Shown one piece after another: positions 24,851 to 33,130 of a DNA stretch of 48,083 nucleotides. The stretch covers positions 1-48,083 of the forward strand of contig DASXPN010000065.1 of NCBI GenBank assembly GCA_036493595.1, given 5' to 3'. Position numbers and translations under genes: made by a program. The first letter of the stretch is position 1. The number at the start of each line of letters is the position of its first letter. The notes below the pieces were generated by a model. The model had not been told where the DNA came from. It searched no databases and worked only from the letters and a program-made list of their open reading frames with translations. The stretch comes from DATAES01 sp036493595. Lineage in GTDB: Bacteria > Actinomycetota > Acidimicrobiia > Acidimicrobiales > JACDCH01.

Positions 24851-27800
24851 CTACGCGAGGCCGGCAGCGAGGCGGAAGGCGGTGTCCCAGCCCTGCTCGG
24901 TGATGCCCATCGAGCTCATCGCGAGCTGCGCGCGTCGTAGCTCGTCGTCGGCGTCGTCGCGCCCGAGAGCCTGAGCGGCACGCCCGGCGGCGACCCGCAC
25001 CACGGCGGACAGCAATCGATCGTCGGTGCCGTCGGCGAGCTCACGCGCAGTGCGCAGCCACGCGTCGGCCACGTCGTGGTCACCGATGCGCGCCTGCCCG
25101 AGCCCGCCTCCGAGCATCGCCATGATGCGATCGGAGTAGGTCGCCGACTCCAACCCGGCGACCTTCAACGACAGCGCTCGCGCGCCCGCAGCGTCGCCGT
25201 CGGCCGCACGCGCGATCGCCAGCGTGCTGGCGGCATAGGCGTTCGGTTCCTCGCCCCTCACGAGCGGCTCGAGCCGGGCGCGGGCGTCCTTGACGTCGCC
25301 GCGCTGCAACGCGACCAGCGCGTCGGCGATGAGGCGGTCGACCCACCCGATCTCGTTGGCTTCGTCGACCGCGATCGTGAGTGGCGCGGGCGCTCGATCG
25401 GGCATGCCGGCCTGCGCGGCCGTACACACAAGCTGTGTCTCGGCGATGATCAGGGACTGGTCGACAGGCACCTCGTGGGCCCGCTCGATGCTCTCGTCGA
25501 GCACGGCGAAACCGTCGTCGATGCGCCCGACGGCCACCAGCGCTCGCCCGAGCACACCCGCGGCGACGACTTCGCCGTACCAGTCACGGATGCGGGTGAA
25601 GAGCCGGTAGGCCGCCTCGCCGTGGGGCACCGCCTGCTCGGCGCGCCCGGACCACAGTCCGAGCATGGCGAGCAGGTTGCGCATCATGCCCTCGGCCCAC
25701 GGGTCGCCGCGCTGGCCGGCCTCGATGTACATCCGCTCGGCCATCGCCTCGGCTTCGGCATAGCGACCCTGGTGGTAACGGACGAAAGCCAGCAGGCCGG
25801 TGGCCCAGCCGAGACCGCCGGCGTCTTGGATCTCGGTGAAGGTCGCCACCGATTCGTGCAGCCACCGCTCGGCCGTGGCGGCGTCGCCGGCCGTGTATGC
25901 CACCCATGCGAGGTTCTGCAACGCCCAGGCTTCGCCGCGCCGGTCGCCGAGGGATCGATACAGCTCGAGGGCCTCGGTGAACGATGCGGTCGCGCCGTCG
26001 CCGTCACCGGCAAACATGCGGCTCATGCCGAGCGCACGCGTCGACTCCGCGATGCCTTGTTCGTCCCCGGCGGCCGTGTAGAGATCGACCGCCTCGAGCA
26101 ACGTCGCCAGCGAACGCGACAGATCGCCGGCCTTCTGTTCGAGGTCGCCGCGCGCCGTGAGCGCGGCGGCGCGCGCTACGTCGTCACCGGACTTCGTCGC
26201 CGACTCCATCGCGGCGTTGATGTCGAGCTCCGCGGGCGCGAGATCGCGCACGTTGATGCGGGCACGTGCCCTGGTCAGCAAGAAGCGATCGAACGTCGCC
26301 GGCGGGACGCGCCGCAGCTCGAGCGCGACTGTGCACAGCTTGACGACGACTGGATACAGCTCGCCGGCTTCGGCTTGCGTGACCGCCCGATCGAGCCACT
26401 CGAGCGCGCGCGCGTGAACCTCGTCGGGCACCTCCGGCACGAAGCCCAAGTCGTCGACAAGCGTCGCCGCGGTGGCGTAGTGGTGTGCGACGCGATCCAC
26501 GTCGGCGGGGCTCTCGACTCGATGGCTTTCCATCCACTTCGCGACGCCGTAGTGGCGGCGGGCGCGATCGGCCTTGGTCATGATCCCGTACGCGACCTCA
26601 CGCACGAGGTCGGACCGGAACGACCAGTAGCCCCCCTCGACGAGGAGCAAATCCTTCGCGACGAGACCGGCCACGGCAGTGTCGACAACCGACGTACTCG
26701 TGCCGTGCGCCTCCTCGCCCATGATCTGGAGCGCGAGCAGGTGGCCGCGCCGGCCGAGCACGGCCGCGTCCTCGAGCACGCCTCGCTCGTCGATGTCGAG
26801 GGCGTCGAGGCGCGCCGCGACGAGCCCCCTCAGCGTGTGGGGAAGTTCACGCGCGGACGTCGACATCGGCACGGCAACTTCGTCGCCCGCCTGGTCCGGC
26901 GGCTCCGCCAGCAAGGACAGCAGCTCTTCGAGGAAGAACGGGTTGCCACCGCTGCGGTCGAGCAGCACCGTGCGCAGCTCGTCGGGAACAGGGCCTTCGG
27001 CGATCGCCTCGAGCAGGTCGGCAGTCGCTTCACGCGACAGCGGATCGAGGTTCAGCACGAGCTGGTTGTGACGGCCGACCGTGGGCCTCCAGCGATCGAA
27101 CAAGTCCGTGCGTGCGGTACCGATGAGCACGACCGGCAACGACGCCAACCGCTCGAGCATCTGATCGGCCAGCTCGAGCACGAGATCGTCGGCCCAGTGG
27201 AGATCGGACAGCAACACGACGACGGGCTGTTGCCGGGCCCAACCTTCCACGAAGGTGACGAGTGAGCGACGTACTTCTTCGCGGGCGCGGGCAGGATCGA
27301 TGCCGGTGAGCGGACCCTCGTAACCCATGAGATGGAGGAGCCCGCTGGTGACGCGCTCGACCTCCGCAGGTGTTTCGTCTGGCAGGCCGAGTTGGGTGCG
27401 AGCGAGGACCTGGCGTTGCGCGACGTCAGCCGAATCGGCGACATCGACACCGCACGTCGAACGCAGCGCCTCGGCCACGGGCCACCACACGTTGGCCTCG
27501 CCGTATGGCACGCAGCGACCCTCGAGCACGGTCACGCCGTGATCGCATTCCGCGGCCGATGCCACCTCTTCGGCCAAGCGGGTCTTGCCCATGCCGGCCT
27601 CGGCCACGACCAGTAGGAACAGGGCGCGGCGGCGCGTGACCGCGGTGTTGATCGCACGAGTGAGCAGGCCGAGCTCTTCGTCGCGGCCGATCAAGGGTGC
27701 GGCGCCTCGACCGGGGCGCGCGCCGGGCGGCAGCAGCGCCTCCTCGGCCGCCCATGCCTGGATCGGCTCGTCACGGCCACGCGCGTTGACCGGACCGAGG

Positions 27801-28378
27801 TCGGTGTACCGCACGACATGGCGCGTGGCCGTGTGCGTCGTGTTGCCCACCACGATCTGTCCCGGTTGGGCAGTGGTCTGCAAGCGCTGCGCGGAGTTCA
27901 CGACGTCACCCATCGCGGTGTAGTCGCCACCGGCGCGCAGGGCGCCGATGAGCACCTCACCGGTGTTGATGCCGATACGCAGGCGCATGCGTTGGCCCGC
28001 GGCACCACCGGCGCCGACGGCCTGATCGCACTCGTCGAGCGTGCGCTGCATGGCGATCGCGGCGCGTACAGCGCGCTCGGCGTCATCCTCGTGGGCGAGC
28101 GGAGCGCCGAACAACGCGAGGATCGCGTCACCGACGATCTTGTCCACCTGGCCGCCGTACGCGTCGATGTCGGCAACGAGACGTTGGAACGTGTCGTCGA
28201 CGATGTTCTTCACGTGTTCGGGATCGCGAGCCTCCGACAGCGACGTGAAGCCGACGAGATCGGCGAACATCACGGTGACGACGCGACGTTCGTCTGACCG
28301 ACGCTGGAGCGGGGTGCCGCAGGACGCGCAGAAGCGGGCGCCTTCCACCAAAGGGGCCCCACACGCCGGGCACGTCAC
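24851..28378 (-). CDS. Zinc ribbon-class III cyclase-ATPase-TPR protein
   Basis: 1175 residues, cytosolic. An N-terminal zinc ribbon (Cys3, Cys6, Cys17, Cys20) precedes one complete cyclase domain: metal ligands Asp40 (FADLVGFT) and Asp84, substrate Lys80 (VDKIVGD), and transition-state Asn161 and Arg165 (VVNSAQRL). A STAND-type ATPase with Walker A AEAGMGKT (about 259-266) and a long TPR-like C-terminal half follow. Unlike the paralogue at 6744, this domain has a full residue set and would act as a homodimer. ATP or GTP preference cannot be decided. GTG start; TAGACT six bases upstream and no ribosome-binding site suggest a leaderless message. Confidence 0.9.
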   Translation of the reverse strand: MTCPACGAPLVEGARFCASCGTPLQRRSDERRVVTVMFADLVGFTSLSEARDPEHVKNIVDDTFQRLVADIDAYGGQVDKIVGDAILALFGAPLAHEDDAERAVRAAIAMQRTLDECDQAVGAGGAAGQRMRLRIGINTGEVLIGALRAGGDYTAMGDVVNSAQRLQTTAQPGQIVVGNTTHTATRHVVRYTDLGPVNARGRDEPIQAWAAEEALLPPGARPGRGAAPLIGRDEELGLLTRAINTAVTRRRALFLLVVAEAGMGKTRLAEEVASAAECDHGVTVLEGRCVPYGEANVWWPVAEALRSTCGVDVADSADVAQRQVLARTQLGLPDETPAEVERVTSGLLHLMGYEGPLTGIDPARAREEVRRSLVTFVEGWARQQPVVVLLSDLHWADDLVLELADQMLERLASLPVVLIGTARTDLFDRWRPTVGRHNQLVLNLDPLSREATADLLEAIAEGPVPDELRTVLLDRSGGNPFFLEELLSLLAEPPDQAGDEVAVPMSTSARELPHTLRGLVAARLDALDIDERGVLEDAAVLGRRGHLLALQIMGEEAHGTSTSVVDTAVAGLVAKDLLLVEGGYWSFRSDLVREVAYGIMTKADRARRHYGVAKWMESHRVESPADVDRVAHHYATAATLVDDLGFVPEVPDEVHARALEWLDRAVTQAEAGELYPVVVKLCTVALELRRVPPATFDRFLLTRARARINVRDLAPAELDINAAMESATKSGDDVARAAALTARGDLEQKAGDLSRSLATLLEAVDLYTAAGDEQGIAESTRALGMSRMFAGDGDGATASFTEALELYRSLGDRRGEAWALQNLAWVAYTAGDAATAERWLHESVATFTEIQDAGGLGWATGLLAFVRYHQGRYAEAEAMAERMYIEAGQRGDPWAEGMMRNLLAMLGLWSGRAEQAVPHGEAAYRLFTRIRDWYGEVVAAGVLGRALVAVGRIDDGFAVLDESIERAHEVPVDQSLIIAETQLVCTAAQAGMPDRAPAPLTIAVDEANEIGWVDRLIADALVALQRGDVKDARARLEPLVRGEEPNAYAASTLAIARAADGDAAGARALSLKVAGLESATYSDRIMAMLGGGLGQARIGDHDVADAWLRTARELADGTDDRLLSAVVRVAAGRAAQALGRDDADDELRRAQLAMSSMGITEQGWDTAFRLAAGLA

Positions 28379-28384
28379 GGCGTG

Positions 28385-28390
28385 AGTCTA
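28385..28390 (-). promoter_or_regulatory. Possible -10 box of leaderless cyclase transcript
   Basis: TAGACT on the minus strand ends six bases before GTG 28378. A matching -35 is poor (GGTGCC at 17 bases). Confidence 0.45.
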
Positions 28391-28444
28391 CGGGCGGCCA
28401 TCGAAGTGGCACCCGCTTCACTCTGCGGGCTTTCCCCGACGGCA

Positions 28445-28479
28445 TCGGGGTGATTCCCGATGCGGTCGGGGTGATTCCC
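28445..28479 (+). repeat. Two direct repeats, 21-bp period, upstream of the ABC transporter operon
   Basis: TCGGGGTGATTCCC is at 28445-28458 and 28466-28479, exactly two helical turns apart. Each unit contains GGG-N6-CCC dyad symmetry. A degenerate third copy may begin near 28424 (11 of 21 bases). The second copy ends two bases before the -35 box, the place for an activator or repressor. Confidence 0.7.
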
Positions 28480-28481
28480 CG

Positions 28482-28510
28482 TTGAAGAGAAGAGTCGTCG
28501 TACATAGGTT
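28482..28510 (+). promoter_or_regulatory. Promoter of the ABC transporter operon, leaderless
   Basis: TTGAAG (28482-28487), 17-base spacer, TAGGTT (28505-28510), then seven bases to ATG 28518. Transcription would start at or next to the A of ATG. No ribosome-binding site precedes it. Confidence 0.65.
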
Positions 28511-28517
28511 GACGCTC

Positions 28518-29282
28518 ATGGCTACTGCGGAGACCCAGTCGTCCAACGTGCTCACGGAAACCCCGGCGGCTCGTTGCGTCGATGCGGTCAAGGTGTACGG
28601 CTCGGGCGACACGATGGTGCGCGCGCTCGACGACGTGACCGTCGCGTTCCCGGCGGGACATTTCACCGCGATCATGGGCCCGTCGGGCTCGGGCAAGTCG
28701 ACGCTCATGCATTGCGTGGCCGGCCTCGACGACCTCACCGAAGGCGAGGTGTTCATCGGCGACATCTCGCTGTCGACATTGTCGGACAAGGAGCTCACGT
28801 TGCTCCGGCGCGAGCGGGTCGGATTCGTCTTCCAGTCGTTCAACCTGATCCCGACGTTGACGGCGCTCGAGAACGTGACGTTGCCGCTCGATCTCGCCGG
28901 CAAGAAGCCCGACCAGCAATGGCTCGACACCGTCATCACGACCGTCGGTCTGGCCAACCGCCTCAAGCATCGTCCGTCCGAGCTCTCGGGAGGGCAGCAG
29001 CAGCGCGTCGCCGTCGCGCGCGCACTCGCCAGCAAGCCGCAGATCATCTTCGCCGACGAGCCCACGGGCAATCTCGACTCGCGGGCGGGCGCGGAGATCC
29101 TCACGTTCATGCGCAAGGCCGTCGACGATCTCGGCCAGACGATCGTGATGGTGACGCACGATCCTGTCGCCGCGAGCTACGCGGACACCGCGGTGTTCCT
29201 CGTGGACGGCCGCATCGTCGACACGATGACCGAGCCGAGCGCACAGAAGGTCCTCGACCGGCTGAAGGCACTAGGCGACTGA
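28518..29282 (+). CDS. ABC transporter ATP-binding protein (MacB/LolD type)
   Basis: 254 residues. Walker A GPSGSGKS, the Q-loop VFQSFNLIPTLTALENV (characteristic of the MacB/LolD group), signature LSGGQQQRVAVARAL, Walker B IIFADEPTGNLDS and switch His (VTHDP). Pairs with the permease 11 bases downstream to form an exporter of the MacB-like type. An upstream in-frame ATG at 28482 would overlap the promoter, so 28518 is preferred. Exported substrate unknown; control probably by the 21-bp repeats upstream. Confidence 0.94.
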   Translation: MATAETQSSNVLTETPAARCVDAVKVYGSGDTMVRALDDVTVAFPAGHFTAIMGPSGSGKSTLMHCVAGLDDLTEGEVFIGDISLSTLSDKELTLLRRERVGFVFQSFNLIPTLTALENVTLPLDLAGKKPDQQWLDTVITTVGLANRLKHRPSELSGGQQQRVAVARALASKPQIIFADEPTGNLDSRAGAEILTFMRKAVDDLGQTIVMVTHDPVAASYADTAVFLVDGRIVDTMTEPSAQKVLDRLKALGD

Positions 29283-29292
29283 GGCCACGAGC

Positions 29293-31848
29293 GTGATCAA
29301 GCTGACGCTCAAGAACCTGATGGCGCACAAGCGCCGCCTGGCGTCGACGTTCCTCGCCGTCGTCATCGGCGTTGCGTTCCTTTCGGGCAACCTCGTGTTG
29401 ACCGACACGATCACCAAGACGTTCGACGACTTGTTTGCCAACGTGAACCAGGGCACCGACGCCGTCGTGCGCAGCTCGAACAAGGTCACCGACAACTTTG
29501 GCAACGACCAACGGGGCCGCATCCCGACGTCACTGCTGCCCACCGTGCAGGCGGCCGACGGAGTGAAGACGGCTGAGCCGCAAGTGATCGGCTACGGCCA
29601 GATCGTCGGCAAGGACGGCAAGACGCTCGGCAACCCGGGCCGCGGCGCGCCGACTTTCGCAGGCAACTGGTCGACGGTGCCCGAGCTCAACCCGTTCCGG
29701 CTGCAGCCCGGCAGCAAGCCTCCGACTGGTGGCACCGACATCGTCATCGACAAGAAGTCGGCCGACGACGGGCATCTCGCGGTCGGTGATCGCACCGCCG
29801 TCATCACCGCCGCCGGCCCGAACGACTTCACCATCACCGGCATCGCGAAGTTCGGTGACCAGGACAGCCCCGCTGGCGCGTCGTTCGCGCTCATGACGCT
29901 CCCGGCCGCCGAGAAGTTCGTGTCGAAGCCCGGCGAGGTCGACAGCATCGACGTCGTTGCGCAATCCGGCGTCTCGCAAGAACAGGTTGTGCAGAACATC
30001 CAGAAGGTGCTGCCGCAGGACACCGAGGCGATCACCGGCGCGCAGTTGACCAAGGAGAACCAGGACAACGTCCAAAAGGGCTTGTCGATGTTCTTCAACA
30101 TCCTGCTGAAGCCGTTCGCCGTGATCGCGATCCTCGTCTCGGTCTTCAGCATCTACAACACGTTCTCGATCATCGTTGCGCAGCGAACCCGCGAGATGGC
30201 GTTGCTGCGTGCGCTCGGCGCTGCTCGCCGCCAAGTGATGAGCTCGGTGGTGTTCGAGGCGTTCATCATCGGACTCGTCGCGGCCGTCGTCGGCCTGTTC
30301 GGCGGGTTCCTCGTCGCGGGACTGCTGAAGGCGATCCTCGCGGCGTTCGGTCTGGACATCCCCGCCGGCGGTCTCGTGTTGAAGGCGGCGACGGTCGAGT
30401 GGGCGTTCGCCGTCGGCGTCGGCGTCTCCGTGCTCACGTCGATCATCCCGGCGCTCAAGGCGTCGCGGGTGCCGCCGCTCGCCGCCATGCGCGACGTCGC
30501 CGTCGAGCGCACCCACCCCAGCCTCGCCCGCGTGATCTCCGGCGGCGTGGCCGCCGCGCTCGGCCTGCTGGCGATCATCGCCGGCGTCGCCGTGAAGGGA
30601 TCCACGGGTTTGGGGCGAGTCGGCATCGGCGCGCTGCTGATGATCGTGGCGCTCGTCGTGCTCGGCCCCGCGCTGGCCGGACCGATCAGCCGCACCATCG
30701 GCTCACCCCTGCCTCGCTTCCGAGGGGTTGCGGGCAAGCTGGCGCGCGAGAACGCGACTCGCAATCCGCGCCGTACCAGTGGTGCCGCGTCCGCGTTGAT
30801 GATCGGCGTCGCCGTCGTCGCCTTGTTCACGGTGTTCGCGTCGTCCATCAAGGCGTCCATCGACAACCAGATCAAGACGTCGTTCGCGGGTGACCTCGTG
30901 ATCGACTCGCAGACCCGCGGCTTCGGCGGGTTCAACCCGCAACTGACCGGCGACGTGTCTCGGCTTCCGCAGGTGGCGGCCGCCAGCGGCATCCGCACCG
31001 GGCAGGCCAACGTCAATGGTTCGGATCGCCAACTCGTCGTGGTCGATCCGTCGACGATCCAGCGGGTGCTCGACCTCGGCATCGAACAGGGCTCGCTGCA
31101 GGACCTCAACGCGGGCACGACGGCGGTCGCCACCAGGTACGCGGACGCCACTCATCTGAAGATCGGCGACGAGGTGAAGGCCAACTACCTCGACGGCGCG
31201 TCGAGCACGTTGAAGATCGTGGCGACGTACAAGAACCGCGATGTGCTCGGCAGTGACTTCATGCTTCCGCTCAGCGAGTGGGAGCCGCACTCCAACGACA
31301 ACCTGGACTCGCTGATCATCGTCAAGCTGAACTCCGGCGTGTCGATCGCCGACGGACGGGCGGCAGTGGAAACCGTTGCGAAGCCATACCCGAACGCGAA
31401 GGTGCAGGACCGGCAGACGTACACCGACCAGGTCTTCGGGATGGTGAATCAGATCCTGTCGCTCGTGTACGTGCTGCTCGCGTTCGCCATCCTGATCGCG
31501 CTGATGGGCATCGCCAACACGCTCTCGCTGTCGATCTTCGAACGCACCCGTGAGCTCGGGCTACTACGCGCGGTCGGCGAGACCCGCAGCCAGTTGCGCT
31601 CGATGGTCCGTTGGGAGTCGGTGATCGTGGCCCTGTTCGGCACGCTCGGCGGTGTGGCCCTCGGCACGTTGTGCGGATGGGCGTTGGTCGAGACCGCCAG
31701 CGAGTCGGGTTTCGCCCGCTTCGCGCTGCCCCTCTTCAGCCTCATCGTGCTGCTCGTGCTCGGTGCGCTCGCCGGCGTGGTCGCAGGCATCCGCCCGGCA
31801 CGGCGGGCGGCGCGACTCGACGTGTTGCGGGCGATTGCCACCGAGTAG
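29293..31848 (+). CDS. ABC transporter permease, FtsX/MacB type with ten membrane segments
   Basis: 851 residues. TM1 near 15-35, a large extracytoplasmic MacB-PCD-like domain (about 40-265), a first FtsX block of three TMs (about 275-390), two central TMs (about 410-465), a TM near 500 with a second extracytoplasmic domain (about 520-710), then a second FtsX block (about 715-835) ending PARRAARLDVLRAIA. The repeated segments RTREMALLRALGA and RTRELGLLRAVGE mark the two homologous halves, so one chain may do the job of two permeases. GTG start 11 bases after the ATPase gene: one operon. Likely lipid, lipoprotein or peptide extrusion. Confidence 0.92.
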   Translation: MIKLTLKNLMAHKRRLASTFLAVVIGVAFLSGNLVLTDTITKTFDDLFANVNQGTDAVVRSSNKVTDNFGNDQRGRIPTSLLPTVQAADGVKTAEPQVIGYGQIVGKDGKTLGNPGRGAPTFAGNWSTVPELNPFRLQPGSKPPTGGTDIVIDKKSADDGHLAVGDRTAVITAAGPNDFTITGIAKFGDQDSPAGASFALMTLPAAEKFVSKPGEVDSIDVVAQSGVSQEQVVQNIQKVLPQDTEAITGAQLTKENQDNVQKGLSMFFNILLKPFAVIAILVSVFSIYNTFSIIVAQRTREMALLRALGAARRQVMSSVVFEAFIIGLVAAVVGLFGGFLVAGLLKAILAAFGLDIPAGGLVLKAATVEWAFAVGVGVSVLTSIIPALKASRVPPLAAMRDVAVERTHPSLARVISGGVAAALGLLAIIAGVAVKGSTGLGRVGIGALLMIVALVVLGPALAGPISRTIGSPLPRFRGVAGKLARENATRNPRRTSGAASALMIGVAVVALFTVFASSIKASIDNQIKTSFAGDLVIDSQTRGFGGFNPQLTGDVSRLPQVAAASGIRTGQANVNGSDRQLVVVDPSTIQRVLDLGIEQGSLQDLNAGTTAVATRYADATHLKIGDEVKANYLDGASSTLKIVATYKNRDVLGSDFMLPLSEWEPHSNDNLDSLIIVKLNSGVSIADGRAAVETVAKPYPNAKVQDRQTYTDQVFGMVNQILSLVYVLLAFAILIALMGIANTLSLSIFERTRELGLLRAVGETRSQLRSMVRWESVIVALFGTLGGVALGTLCGWALVETASESGFARFALPLFSLIVLLVLGALAGVVAGIRPARRAARLDVLRAIATE

Positions 31849-31870
31849 CGCAGAGGCGGAGACGGGACAC

Positions 31871-32326
31871 GTGCCGGCCGGCTACTCGGGGACACCGCTG
31901 GCGAAGAAGCTCGGCATCAAGTCCGGGCACACGATTGCGCTACTGGGCGCGCCCAAGGGCTTCGTCCGCGAGCTCGACGGTTTGCCGGACGGCGTCACGG
32001 TGCGCAGCCGCGCTGCAGCCACCGCCAACGTGATCGTGTCGTTCCACGCGTCGCGCGCCGATCTCGAAGGGCGGGTGGCGAAGTTGCTCGACGCGCTCGA
32101 TGTCGACGGCGGCTTGTGGATCGCGTGGCCGAAGAAGACGAGCAAGGTACCGACCGACATCACTGAGGACACGGTGCGCGAGGTGTTTCTGCCGTTGGGA
32201 CTCGTGGACAACAAGGTGTGCGCCATCGACGACGTGTGGTCCGGGTTGCGGGTGGTGTGGCGCAAGGAGAGGCGGGACGCCGAGCGCGTCAGCCGCGCGA
32301 GGAGCGCAGCAACACCTCCTGGCTGA
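31871..32326 (+). CDS. DUF3052-family protein
   Basis: 151 residues, cytosolic, function unknown. It fits the DUF3052 pattern: GYSGTPLAKKLGIKSGHTIAL, DVIVSFH-like strand, then GGLWIAWPKKTSK, TEDTVREVFLPLGLVDNKVCAIDDVWSGLRVVWR. The start is taken at GTG 31871 after GGCGGAG, 22 bases beyond the permease, so it may be read with the ABC genes. Its 3' end overlaps the convergent tesB gene by 38 bases. Basic, poorly conserved tail. Confidence 0.85.
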   Translation: MPAGYSGTPLAKKLGIKSGHTIALLGAPKGFVRELDGLPDGVTVRSRAAATANVIVSFHASRADLEGRVAKLLDALDVDGGLWIAWPKKTSKVPTDITEDTVREVFLPLGLVDNKVCAIDDVWSGLRVVWRKERRDAERVSRARSAATPPG

Positions 32327-33083
32327 TGGTCGCGAGGTGCGTGCCGTTGCGATCGAAGACGTGACCGACCGACAGGCCACGAGAGCTCATCAGTCCGTGG
32401 CACGTGAACTCCTGCAAGTGCCACTCGTCGGCGCGCACGGGACGATGGAACCAGATGGCGTGATCAAGTGAAGCGCTCCAGTAGCGCTCCTCGAACTCGC
32501 CCCACTGGCCGAGATGGTCGGGATGCTCGAGGGCGACGACCGCGTCGGTCGGCAGGTCGTCGGACATGTACGCGAGCGCGCAGGCGTGCAACGCGGGATC
32601 GTCGTCGATCGGATCGTTGAGCCGCAGCCACGCCAGCGCCCGGCCGCGTTCGGACGGCGTGGGCACCATGCGCCGTTCGAACATTCGCAGCCAGCTCACG
32701 CCGGCGAGCTCCTCCGATTGGGGCACCGGCGGCATGAGCGCGGTTTGCGCGTCGGGCCCGGGCTCGTCGACCTGGAAGCTGGCGGACATGTTCAGGATGG
32801 CGCCCACGGCCTGCCGCGCGACGACGAGCCGCGTCGTGAACGAGCGGCCGTTGCGTATGCGATCGACTTCGAACCGGATCGGCTCTTCGGCGTCGCCGCG
32901 CCGGATGAAATATGCGTGCAACGAATGCACCCGGTACGACGGATCAACGGTGGCGGCCGCGGCCCGCAACGCTTGCGCCACGATCTGGCCGCCGTACAGG
33001 CCACCCCACGGATACTGCGGGCCGACGGCGACGAACGTGTCGGCGCCGTGCGGTTCGAGCGTCATCATCGTGGCGAAGTCCAT
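32289..33083 (-). CDS. tesB: Acyl-CoA thioesterase II
   Basis: 264 residues, double hot-dog fold, cytosolic hydrolysis of acyl-CoA to free fatty acid and CoA. N-terminal half has GGLYGGQIVAQALRAA and RVHSLHAYFIRRGD; the C-terminal half has SLDHAIWFHRP (catalytic Asp), SSRGLSVGHVFDRNG (Ser/Thr position) and TISQEVLLR (Gln), the D-T-Q set of TesB. Close match in length to actinobacterial TesB. It is convergent with and overlaps the DUF3052 gene by 38 bases, and is divergent from the ligase gene 47 bases away. Confidence 0.93.
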   Translation of the reverse strand: MDFATMMTLEPHGADTFVAVGPQYPWGGLYGGQIVAQALRAAAATVDPSYRVHSLHAYFIRRGDAEEPIRFEVDRIRNGRSFTTRLVVARQAVGAILNMSASFQVDEPGPDAQTALMPPVPQSEELAGVSWLRMFERRMVPTPSERGRALAWLRLNDPIDDDPALHACALAYMSDDLPTDAVVALEHPDHLGQWGEFEERYWSASLDHAIWFHRPVRADEWHLQEFTCHGLMSSRGLSVGHVFDRNGTHLATISQEVLLRSSRG

Positions 33084-33130
33084 CGGGCGCAGTCTTCGGA
33101 GCGCGCCGCCACACGGGCAAACTCGAGGTC

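Noticed and set aside
25076..27265. 729-codon plus-strand frame opposite the cyclase paralogue
   Set aside because: Shadow frame; the minus strand encodes intact ATPase and TPR regions.
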